From Acrocarpospora catenulata (GTDB taxonomy: Bacteria; Actinomycetota; Actinomycetes; Streptosporangiales; Streptosporangiaceae): a stretch of 64,000 nucleotides of DNA. Below are positions 45,345 to 52,930 of this stretch, in pieces. Within the stretch, counting starts at the first letter, position 1, and every line of letters begins with the position of its first letter. The notes under the pieces are model-generated. The model ran no database searches, had not been told where the DNA came from, and saw only the letters and a list, made by a program, of their open reading frames with translations. The stretch spans positions 101,531 to 165,530 of the forward strand of contig NZ_JAHCST010000018.1 of assembly GCF_018476525.1 (NCBI RefSeq). The letters are read 5' to 3'. A program made the position numbers and the translations under genes.

Positions 45345-46139
45345 GTGACCAAGTTCGACGAGGCGACCCGGGCTGTCCGGGTGGACGAGAACACCTACGA
45401 CGTCTGCCTGGACGACGGTTACTCGATCGGCGGCCCGCTCAACGGCGGCTACCTCATGGCCGTGGTCCTGCGTGCCGTCGTCGACGCCTCACCCCACGAG
45501 CATCCGGTCTCCACCAGCGTCCAGTTCCTGCGCAGCGCCCGCCCTGGCCCCGGCCAGGTCCGGCTGCAGACCGTCAAATCCGGCCGCACCGCCACCGTCA
45601 CCCGGGCCACCCTCATCTCCCAGGACGTTCCCTACCTGGAAACCCTGATCACCACCGCCACCCTCGACCCGGACGCGGTCCCCCACTATCGCGAGTCGCC
45701 AGCCACCTCGCTGCCCCCACTCGACGACTGCGTCAAACTCCCCGACCCCAAACCCGGCTCCGGCATCACCCTCGGCCTCCAGACCGACCTCCGCTTCGAC
45801 CCGCCCACCATCGGCTGGGCGACCGGCACCCCCACCCGCCGCCCCGAATCCCGCGCCTACTTCCGCCTGGCCGAACCCCAGGACCCCGACCCCTACGTCC
45901 TCGCCCTGGCCGTGGACGCCCTCCCGCCCGTCACCTTCTCCGCCGGCCTGCGCGGCTGGGCGCCCACGGTCGAACTCACCTGGCACCTGCGCGCCCTCCC
46001 GGCTCCCGGCTGGCTCACCGTCACCGCCGCCGGCCGTCTCATCTCCGACGACTGGTTCGACGAGGACGTCGAGGTCCACGACTCCACCGGCGCGTTAGTG
46101 GCCCAGTCCCGCCAACTGGCCCGCGTCGGCCGAGCCTGA
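45345..46139 (+). CDS. Acyl-CoA thioesterase, double hot-dog family
   Basis: Protein of 264 residues with two hot-dog halves. The first holds LNGGYLMAVVLRAV, where the family's helix-start glycine pair sits, and STSVQFLRSARPG; the second holds LPPVTFSAGLRGWAPTVELTWHLRA (in part: PTVELTWHLRA). This is the Acyl-CoA_TE/TesB-like layout with substrate unknown. I use the GTG at 45345 behind a G-rich site. Codons are more C-ended than in neighbours, especially in the second half. Confidence 0.85.
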   Translation: MTKFDEATRAVRVDENTYDVCLDDGYSIGGPLNGGYLMAVVLRAVVDASPHEHPVSTSVQFLRSARPGPGQVRLQTVKSGRTATVTRATLISQDVPYLETLITTATLDPDAVPHYRESPATSLPPLDDCVKLPDPKPGSGITLGLQTDLRFDPPTIGWATGTPTRRPESRAYFRLAEPQDPDPYVLALAVDALPPVTFSAGLRGWAPTVELTWHLRALPAPGWLTVTAAGRLISDDWFDEDVEVHDSTGALVAQSRQLARVGRA

Positions 46140-46210
46140 CCACGGCGCGGGGCTTGTTACCGAGGGTGGCCGCCTGGGTACCGGAAGCGTGATGGGGTGC
46201 TGGGGGCGCG

Positions 46211-47017
46211 ATGGTGTGGGCGTACGTGCAGGTTGGGGAGCTGTCCGGGCAGTGGGGGACGCAGCTTGCGCGGTTCGGGGTCGCGTTCGTGTTGTCGGCG
46301 GCGATCGGGCTGGAGCGGGAGATCCGGCAGCAGGCGGCGGGGTTGCGGACCTACACCGTGGTGGGGATCGGGGCGGCGCTGTTCACGTTCGTGAGCATGT
46401 ACGGGTTCGCCGATGTGCTTGAGCCCGGGCGGGTGGTGCTGGATCCGTCCCGGGTGGCCGCGCAGATCGTGTCGGGGTTGGGTTTCATCGGTGCCGGGGT
46501 CATCTTCGTGCAGCGGGGGTCGGTCAAGGGACTGACGAGTGCCGCCACCATCTGGATGACCGCCGCGGTGGGGGCGGCCTCGGCGGCGGGGCTGCCGCTG
46601 CTGGCGGTGTTGACGACGGTGGCCTACTTCGCGGTGGCGTATCTCATCCGGCCGCTTTCCCGTCGGCTGCCTGGGTTGAGTGGCCGTACGCACCACTTCC
46701 GGATCACCTACAGCGAAGGCCATGGGACGTTGCGGGAGCTGGTCAACAGGTGCACCGAGGCGGGGTTTTCCATTATCGATCTGAGCACGCTGACCATCTC
46801 GCCCGAACCGGCCACGGTCAGCCGCCGGCACCCGCTCCAGGTCACCCGGGACGACCGCGAGGAGATCACACTCGGTCCCAGGGAAGCGGTGGACGGGCGG
46901 ACCGTGCAGGTGGCCATCGGTGTGCTCGGGCGGGGCGACTCCGGTGCGCTGGCCGCACAGCTGGCCTCCGTTCCGGGGGTGCTGGCCAGCACGATGATCA
47001 GCGGCGACGAGGACTGA
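46211..47017 (+). CDS. MgtC/SapB family membrane protein
   Basis: Protein of 268 residues with about five N-terminal helices and a soluble C-terminal ACT-like domain from about 155. The family signature GLEREIRQQAAGLRTYTVVGIG is present (in part: GLEREIRQQAAGLRT), and FIGAGVIF marks the third helix. MgtC proteins influence membrane potential and magnesium or acid stress survival. Context gives no partner. It precedes murI by 107 bp. Confidence 0.9.
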   Translation: MVWAYVQVGELSGQWGTQLARFGVAFVLSAAIGLEREIRQQAAGLRTYTVVGIGAALFTFVSMYGFADVLEPGRVVLDPSRVAAQIVSGLGFIGAGVIFVQRGSVKGLTSAATIWMTAAVGAASAAGLPLLAVLTTVAYFAVAYLIRPLSRRLPGLSGRTHHFRITYSEGHGTLRELVNRCTEAGFSIIDLSTLTISPEPATVSRRHPLQVTRDDREEITLGPREAVDGRTVQVAIGVLGRGDSGALAAQLASVPGVLASTMISGDED

Positions 47018-47124
47018 GCCGGACCCCGCCTTCGCCGGGGCCGTAATCCGGGGCAGCTGGGAATTCGTTGTTCTGCGGATTCTTACCGAGAGTGGTTGCG
47101 GAGGGTCCTTTAACCTTGGGAAGC

Positions 47125-47949
47125 ATGTTGGACGCGAGTATTGGGATTTTTGATAGTGGTGTGGGCGGGCTTACCGTCGCCCGGGCGATCATCGACCAGT
47201 TGCCCCATGAATCGATCTTGTACGTGGCGGACAGCGCGCGCCAGCCGTACGGCCCGAAAAAGATCGCCGAAGTCCGGGCGTACGCGCTTGAGGTCATGGA
47301 CCACCTGGTGGCCGACGGCGTGAAAATGCTGGTCATCGCCTGTAACAGTGCCAGCGCGGCGATGCTCAGGGATGCCAGGGAGCGGTACCCGGTGCCCGTG
47401 GTGGAGGTGATCCAACCGGCCACCAGGCGGGCGGTGCGGGCCACCAGGAACGGGCGGGTGGGGGTGATCGGGACGCGGGCCACCATCGAGTCGATGGCCT
47501 ACCAGGACGCGTTCACGGCGGCGCCGGACGTGCGGCTGGTGGGGGTGGCGGCGCCCCGGCTGGTGGAGTTCGTGGAACGGGGCGAGACCGACAGCGAGGC
47601 GTTGATCGAGGTGGTGCGGGAGTACCTCGCGCCGATCCTGGACGAGGGGTGCGACACGCTCATCCTGGGCTGCACCCACTATCCGCTGCTGACCGGGGCG
47701 ATCTCGTACGTGGCGGGCGACGGGGTGACCCTGGTGTCGAGCGCGGAGGAGACCGCCAAGGACGTCTACCGGGTGCTGCACGACCGGGGCCTCAGCGGTC
47801 CGACGCTGGTGCCCGCACAGCACCGCTTCCGGTCGACCGGGGATCCGGAGCTGTTCGCCCTACTGGGGCGCAGGTTTCTGGGACCGGAAATCCAGGCAGT
47901 TGAAATAGCTGCAGTTGGCGACATATCTGGAAATGGGAGGGCGTTGTGA
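47125..47949 (+). CDS. murI: Glutamate racemase
   Basis: Cofactor-free racemase of 274 residues that supplies D-glutamate for peptidoglycan. FDSGVGGLT contains Asp10, and the two catalytic cysteines are Cys73 (ACNSAS) and Cys183 (GCTHYPLL), with His185. The ATG at 47125 is preceded by GGGAAG; a TAACCT box 8 nt upstream would allow a leaderless form as well. It overlaps the next gene by 4 bp (GTGA). Gene order murI, phosphodiesterase, rph, rdgB equals Rv1338-Rv1341. Confidence 0.96.
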   Translation: MLDASIGIFDSGVGGLTVARAIIDQLPHESILYVADSARQPYGPKKIAEVRAYALEVMDHLVADGVKMLVIACNSASAAMLRDARERYPVPVVEVIQPATRRAVRATRNGRVGVIGTRATIESMAYQDAFTAAPDVRLVGVAAPRLVEFVERGETDSEALIEVVREYLAPILDEGCDTLILGCTHYPLLTGAISYVAGDGVTLVSSAEETAKDVYRVLHDRGLSGPTLVPAQHRFRSTGDPELFALLGRRFLGPEIQAVEIAAVGDISGNGRAL

Positions 47950-48698
47950 GATTAACGATCGTCGGATGTTCCGGGAGTTTTCCCGGACCGGACAGCCCGT
48001 CCTCCTGCTACCTGCTGGAGGCCGAGGGGTTCCGGCTGCTGCTGGACTTCGGCAGTGGCGCGCTCGGCCCGCTCCAGCGGCACATCGGGCTCTACGACGT
48101 GGACGCGATCGGCCTGTCCCACCTGCACGCCGACCACTGCCTCGACCTCTGCCCGTACCACGTGGTGCGCACCTACTCCATGGAGGGCCCGTTCCCGAAG
48201 GTGCCCGTCTACGCCCCCGACGGCGCCGCCCGCCGCCTCAACGCCGCGTACGGCATGCCGGAGGAACCCGTCATGGAGAACTCCTTCGACTTCATCCCGC
48301 TCGCCCCGGGCCGCTGGGAGATCGGCCCCTTCGAGGTGACCACCGCCCGGGTGAACCATCCCGTTGAAACGTACGGGTTCCGGGTCTCGCACGGCGGCCG
48401 GTCGGTGGTCTACTCCGGGGACACGGGGGAGTCCCCGGAACTGGTCAGACTGGCGAAGGAGGCCGACCTGCTGCTCTGCGAGGCGTCCTTCGTCGACCTG
48501 CCCAACCTCCCCGTCGACCTGCACCTGAGCGGCCGGCAGGCGGCCGAGCACGCGGCCAAGGCGGGGGTGGGACAGCTGGTGCTCACCCACCTGGTGCCCT
48601 GGTTCGACCACGACCGGGTGCTGGCCGAGGCGGGGGGCGGGGGGTTCGCCGGGGGGATCGAGTTGGCCAGGAGTGGTGCGGTGTATGACCTAGGGTGA
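47946..48698 (+). CDS. MBL-fold phosphodiesterase, Rv1339-like
   Basis: Metallo-beta-lactamase-fold hydrolase of 250 residues. The zinc motif HLHADHCLD has His59, His61, Asp63 and His64; [21 protein letters not shown] and LTHLVPW complete the site. Its M. tuberculosis counterpart, Rv1339, has been described as an atypical cAMP phosphodiesterase; I infer the same activity from motif and gene order. GTG start overlaps murI. Confidence 0.9.
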   Translation: MRLTIVGCSGSFPGPDSPSSCYLLEAEGFRLLLDFGSGALGPLQRHIGLYDVDAIGLSHLHADHCLDLCPYHVVRTYSMEGPFPKVPVYAPDGAARRLNAAYGMPEEPVMENSFDFIPLAPGRWEIGPFEVTTARVNHPVETYGFRVSHGGRSVVYSGDTGESPELVRLAKEADLLLCEASFVDLPNLPVDLHLSGRQAAEHAAKAGVGQLVLTHLVPWFDHDRVLAEAGGGGFAGGIELARSGAVYDLG

Positions 48699-48703
48699 GG
48701 CTC

Positions 48704-49420
48704 ATGGCTCGCTCTGATGGACGTGCGCCGGACCAGCTCCGCCCCGTCACGATCACCCGCAACTGGCTCGCCCACGCCGAGGGTTCGGTCCTCGTCGAGT
48801 TCGGCGGCACCAAGGTGCTCTGCGCCGCCACCGTGGAGAGCGGAGTGCCGCGCTGGCGCAAGGGCAGCGGCCTCGGCTGGGTGACGGCGGAGTACGCGAT
48901 GTTGCCGCGGGCCACCAACACCCGGGGGGACCGGGAGTCGGTCCGCGGCAAGATCGGCGGGCGGACCCACGAGATCTCCCGGCTGATCGGGCGCTCGCTG
49001 CGGGCCTGCGTGGACTACAAGGCGCTCGGCGAGAACTCGATCATCCTCGACTGCGACGTGCTCCAGGCCGACGGGGGCACCCGGACGGCCGCGATCACCG
49101 GGGCGTACGTGGCGCTGGCCGACGCGGTGGCCTGGATGCGGAAGCGGCGCATGTGCCCGGGTGACCCGCTGGTCGACTCGGTGGCCGCGGTGTCGGTGGG
49201 CATCGTCGGCACCACCGCGCTGCTGGATCTCTGCTACGTCGAGGACGTGAAGGCGGAGACCGACATGAACGTGGTGATGACCGGCAAGGGCGCATTCGTG
49301 GAGGTGCAGGGCACCGCCGAGGGCACGCCGTTCGACCGGGACGTGCTGGACGAGCTGCTCGACCTGGCCGCCACCGGCTGCGCGGAGCTCACCGAGCTGC
49401 AGAAAATCGCTTTGGCCTGA
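48704..49420 (+). CDS. rph: Ribonuclease PH
   Basis: Phosphorolytic 3'-5' exoribonuclease of 238 residues that trims tRNA precursors. The N-terminus [31 protein letters not shown] and the motif [20 protein letters not shown] (in part: [12 protein letters not shown]) are diagnostic. I choose the ATG at 48704 with GGTGAGG before it; the GTG at 48695 would overlap the preceding gene. It is 39 nt before rdgB. Confidence 0.96.
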   Translation: MARSDGRAPDQLRPVTITRNWLAHAEGSVLVEFGGTKVLCAATVESGVPRWRKGSGLGWVTAEYAMLPRATNTRGDRESVRGKIGGRTHEISRLIGRSLRACVDYKALGENSIILDCDVLQADGGTRTAAITGAYVALADAVAWMRKRRMCPGDPLVDSVAAVSVGIVGTTALLDLCYVEDVKAETDMNVVMTGKGAFVEVQGTAEGTPFDRDVLDELLDLAATGCAELTELQKIALA

Positions 49421-49459
49421 CCCGGCGACGCCCCCATGATGGGGCGCTGGAGGAAGATG

Positions 49460-50071
49460 ATGACACGTCTGGTGCTGGCCACCCGGAATCCCGGGAAGAT
49501 CGTAGAGTTCCGCCGCATCCTCGCCGAGGCCGGGGTGCCGATCGACCTGGTCGGTCTGGAGGCCTTCCCCGAGATCGGCGAGGTCGCGGAGACCGGGCTC
49601 ACCTTCGCGGAGAACGCGCTGCTCAAGGCGCACACGGTGGCCAAGGAGAGCGGCCTGCCCGCCATCGCCGACGACTCGGGGCTCTGTGTGGACGCGCTGA
49701 ACGGCATGCCGGGGATCTTCTCGGCCCGCTGGTCAGGGGGGCACGGCGACGACGAGGCCAACCTGCGGCTGCTGCTCGCCCAGCTGTCCGACGTGCCCGA
49801 CGACCGCCGCCAGGCCCATTTCACCTGTACGGCGGCGCTGGCGTTGCCCACCGGCGAGGGGCGCACGGTGGACGGGGTGATGCCCGGGCGGATCATCCGG
49901 GAGCCCCGGGGGACCAACGGGTTCGGGTACGACCCGATCTTCGTGCCGGACGGCGAGAGCCGTACCAGCGGGGAGATGCCCGCGGCGGAGAAGGACGCGA
50001 TCAGCCACCGGGGGATTTCGTTCCGGGCGATGATCCCGGTGATCGTCGAGATGGTGGGGCCGTTGTCGTAA
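49460..50071 (+). CDS. rdgB: XTP/dITP diphosphatase
   Basis: Non-canonical purine NTP pyrophosphatase of 203 residues that cleans the nucleotide pool. LATRNPGKIVEFRRIL at the N-terminus, TFAENALLKA, ADDSGLCVDALNG and GTNGFGYDPIFVPDG (in part: NGFGYDPIF) mark the family. GGAGG is 6 nt before the second of two adjacent ATG codons, which I take as the start. Last gene of the murI cluster. Confidence 0.95.
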   Translation: MTRLVLATRNPGKIVEFRRILAEAGVPIDLVGLEAFPEIGEVAETGLTFAENALLKAHTVAKESGLPAIADDSGLCVDALNGMPGIFSARWSGGHGDDEANLRLLLAQLSDVPDDRRQAHFTCTAALALPTGEGRTVDGVMPGRIIREPRGTNGFGYDPIFVPDGESRTSGEMPAAEKDAISHRGISFRAMIPVIVEMVGPLS

Positions 50072-50118
50072 CCCGGTCGTAAGATCTTCTGTCGCCGCCG
50101 GGGCGTACCGTTCGGGGT

Positions 50119-51756
50119 GTGGAACCACGCACTGCGCCGCCCCGGTGGGCGGCTGCCCTGATCGGGGTGATCTCCGGCGCGGTCGCGCTCGGGGTCTCGC
50201 AGCTGGTCGCCGGGTTGTTCAACGGCGTCTCGCCGGTCATCGCGGTCGGCAACGCGGCCGTCGATCTCTCCCCGCTCTGGTTGAAGGAATGGGCGATCCG
50301 GGCCTTCGGCGAGAACGACAAGAACGTGCTGCTCGGCGGCATCCTCGTGGTCATCGTGCTGATCGCCGCCGGGCTGGGCGTGCTCGCCCGCCGCCGGGTG
50401 GGGTTCGGGGTGACCGGTCTGTTCCTGTTCGGCGCGGTCGGCATGGTGGCCGTGCTGTCGGGGGAGGACTCCGGGCCGTTCGGGATTCTGCCGCCGCTGC
50501 TCGGGGCGGCCGCGGGCGCGATGGTCCTGTCCTGGCTGTTCGCCCGGATCGAGCCGCCGCCGTGGGCGGAGTCTGAGCGCGCGGAGGCCGCCAGAGAGGT
50601 CACCACAGAGGCCGCTGGAGAGGCCGAGAGTGAGGCGGAGGATGAGGCCGAGCGGCCGCCGGTCATGCGGGCCGGTGCCGATCTGCACTCGTTCAACCGG
50701 CGGAAGCTGCTGACCGGGGTCGCGGTCGGAGCAGGGGTGGCGGGCGCTTCCGGGCTGGCCGGAGGGTGGCTGGCCGGGCGGAACGACGTCTCAGGCGCGC
50801 GGACGGAGGTCGCCAAGGCGCTGCCCACGGCGGCCACCCCGCTGCCGGAGCTGCCTCCCGGCGTGGACTTCAAGATCCCGAACCTGTCCCCGTTCACCAC
50901 GCCCAACCACGACTTCTACCGCGTGGACACCGCCCTGGTGGTCCCCTCCGTGGACCCCAAGACCTGGACGTTGCGCATCCACGGCATGGTCGACCGCCCG
51001 ATCGAGCTCACCTTCGACCAGCTCATCCGCCGCCCGCTGATGGAGGCCGACGTCACCCTCACCTGCGTCTCCAACGACGTCAACGGCCCCTATGTGGGCA
51101 ACGCCCGCTGGCTCGGCGTCGCCATGGCCGACGTGCTCCGCGAGGCCGGCCTCCAGGCCGACGCCGACATGCTGCTCAGCACCTCCGACGACGGCTGGAC
51201 CTGCGGCACCCCCGTGGACGTGGTGATGGACGGCCGGAACGCGATGTTCGCCTTCGCCATGAACGGCGAGGTCCTCCCCGTCTCCCACGGCTTCCCGGTC
51301 CGCCAGGTGGTGCCCGGCCTGTACGGGTACGTCTCGGCCACCAAATGGGTCGTCGACATCAAGGTGACCCGGTTCGACCGCGACGAGGCGTACTGGACGC
51401 CCCGCGGCTGGGCGCCCAGGGGCCCGATCAAGACCCAGTCCCGGATCGACCTGCCCAGGAACAAGGTCAAGGCGGGCACCAACACCATCGCCGGGGTGGC
51501 CTGGGCGCAGCACAGGGGCATCGAGAAGGTCGAGGTCAAGGTGGACGAGAGCGAATGGCGGGTGGCCAGGCTCGCCGAGGTGCCCGGCCCGGACACCTGG
51601 CGGCAGTGGGCGATCGACTGGGACTTCACGCCCGGCCTGCACACCATCCGCTGCCGCGCCACCGACGCCACCGGCCAGACCCAGACCAACAGGGGCGCGC
51701 CACCGGCCCCGGACGGGGCGACCGGTTACCCGAGCGTCCTGATGGAGGCCACCTGA
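50119..51756 (+). CDS. Membrane-anchored molybdopterin-dependent oxidoreductase (sulfite-oxidase fold)
   Basis: Protein of 545 residues. Residues 10-145 form four transmembrane helices, then an acidic Glu/Ala linker (150-180), then a twin-arginine-like segment NRRKLLTG (193-200) before the catalytic domain. Cys316 (TLTCVSNDV) is the expected molybdenum ligand, and WLGVAMADVL and DGWTCGTPV are family motifs. The C-terminal 110 residues form the dimerisation domain. A lone internal RR motif after membrane helices is unusual. GTG start. Physiological substrate is unknown. Confidence 0.9.
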   Translation: MEPRTAPPRWAAALIGVISGAVALGVSQLVAGLFNGVSPVIAVGNAAVDLSPLWLKEWAIRAFGENDKNVLLGGILVVIVLIAAGLGVLARRRVGFGVTGLFLFGAVGMVAVLSGEDSGPFGILPPLLGAAAGAMVLSWLFARIEPPPWAESERAEAAREVTTEAAGEAESEAEDEAERPPVMRAGADLHSFNRRKLLTGVAVGAGVAGASGLAGGWLAGRNDVSGARTEVAKALPTAATPLPELPPGVDFKIPNLSPFTTPNHDFYRVDTALVVPSVDPKTWTLRIHGMVDRPIELTFDQLIRRPLMEADVTLTCVSNDVNGPYVGNARWLGVAMADVLREAGLQADADMLLSTSDDGWTCGTPVDVVMDGRNAMFAFAMNGEVLPVSHGFPVRQVVPGLYGYVSATKWVVDIKVTRFDRDEAYWTPRGWAPRGPIKTQSRIDLPRNKVKAGTNTIAGVAWAQHRGIEKVEVKVDESEWRVARLAEVPGPDTWRQWAIDWDFTPGLHTIRCRATDATGQTQTNRGAPPAPDGATGYPSVLMEAT

Positions 51757-51884
51757 GCCGAGTCAGGCACAGCCGGGCACATGGAAACGACCTGACCGAC
51801 ATCTGACCGGCGGGATTCCGGAAAGCCGCCGTTCCCGGCAGGGGTGGCCTCTACCATCGTCAATTCGAGGGGGGAGGGTGCCGG

Positions 51885-52670
51885 GTGTTCAGGGGAATGG
51901 CCGATCGGCAGGCCCGATGGCGGCTGCCGTCCGGTGTCTACAACCCCGTGGTCGCGGGGGACGGGCGCCGCTGGCGGGACTACGAGCAGGCCGCCGAGAC
52001 GCCCGCCCCGAGCCTGGCCGAGCACCTGCCCCGGCCACGCCGCCCCGACCCGGACGGCGACTGGTTCGACCGCGGCTGCCGCCCGCCCCGGCTGGACGAG
52101 GCCCGGCCGTACGGGGTGGCCGGCGGGCTGGCGATGCCGGACCCGCGGACGCAGCAGGATCTGCTCCAGGCGGCGGTGGGGCGGTTCCCCGACCCGCGCG
52201 GCACCTGGATCCGGCTGGTCAACGCCGAGGGCCCGACCGAGGACCCGTTCCGGTCCACCAACGCCGTGGACTGCGCGCTGGCCGTGCTCTCCACCTGGCA
52301 CGGGGAACCGGCCGTGGCCGCGCCCCGGCAGCCAGAGTACGACCGGGTGGGCAAACCAATGCTGACCGGCGAGTCCGGCGGGGTGGCCAGGGCCGAGCAG
52401 TGGCTGGGGCACCGGTTCGAGTACCTGGGGCAGGGCCGCCGGGCGTACGTGCCGGTCGCCCAGCGGCTGGCCGGCGGCGGGCACGGGGCCTCGGCGATGC
52501 TGATCACCCGCTGGCCGAACGGCGGCAGCCACGCCTGGAACGCCGTCAACTCCCGGGGCGAGGTGCTCTGGATCGACGCCCAGCGCGGCCACATGGCGGT
52601 GGAGCCGCCGTACGAGAACGTGACCGGGGTCTTCTGCGTCATCATCGACCGGGCGGGACAGCGGATTTGA
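51885..52670 (+). CDS. Papain-fold (Tox-PL) glutamine-deamidase-like protein, candidate toxin
   Basis: Protein of 261 residues. The first 100 residues are Arg/Pro-rich and have no signal peptide or WXG motif. Residues 105-258 match the Tox-PL domain of polymorphic toxins: Cys130 in STNAVDCALAVL, His216 in GGSHAWNAVN and Asp231 in LWIDAQRGH form the papain-type triad. Family members deamidate or cleave host proteins. The GTG start has GGAGGG 6 nt upstream. It overlaps the following small gene by 4 bp. No secretion genes adjoin it, so delivery, or an internal role, is unknown. Confidence 0.75.
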   Translation: MFRGMADRQARWRLPSGVYNPVVAGDGRRWRDYEQAAETPAPSLAEHLPRPRRPDPDGDWFDRGCRPPRLDEARPYGVAGGLAMPDPRTQQDLLQAAVGRFPDPRGTWIRLVNAEGPTEDPFRSTNAVDCALAVLSTWHGEPAVAAPRQPEYDRVGKPMLTGESGGVARAEQWLGHRFEYLGQGRRAYVPVAQRLAGGGHGASAMLITRWPNGGSHAWNAVNSRGEVLWIDAQRGHMAVEPPYENVTGVFCVIIDRAGQRI

Positions 52671-52930
52671 ACGCCGACTGCGCGCGGGTGCTGGCCGAGG
52701 AGTACTTCAACGGCGGCCGGGACCGTTCGGTGGAGGTGGCCGTGCACGCCTTCGAGGGCGGGTACGTGGCCTGGGCCAGGGACGAGGAGCCCGCGGACCC
52801 GAGCGTGCTGCCCGGGACCGTCGGGGGCGGCTGCATCGTCATCGACCGGATCACCGGCGAGGTCGCCGTCCGCCCCCTGCTCGGCCCCGAACTCGTCGCG
52901 GCGGAGTGGCCGGGCCGCACGCCCGGTTAG
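52667..52930 (+). CDS. Small YrhB/Imm35-like protein, candidate immunity partner
   Basis: Protein of 87 residues starting with TTG inside the stop codon of the toxin-like gene (TTGA overlap). Its core, GGYVAWARD at 31-39 and GGGCIVIDRITGEV at 53-66, follows the Imm35/YrhB pattern in which a strand and a Gly-rich turn precede a VDR-TG motif. That family guards against papain-like toxins. Position and coupling support an immunity role; sequence support is moderate. Its stop codon shares TTAG with the converging permease gene. Confidence 0.62.
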   Translation: MNADCARVLAEEYFNGGRDRSVEVAVHAFEGGYVAWARDEEPADPSVLPGTVGGGCIVIDRITGEVAVRPLLGPELVAAEWPGRTPG

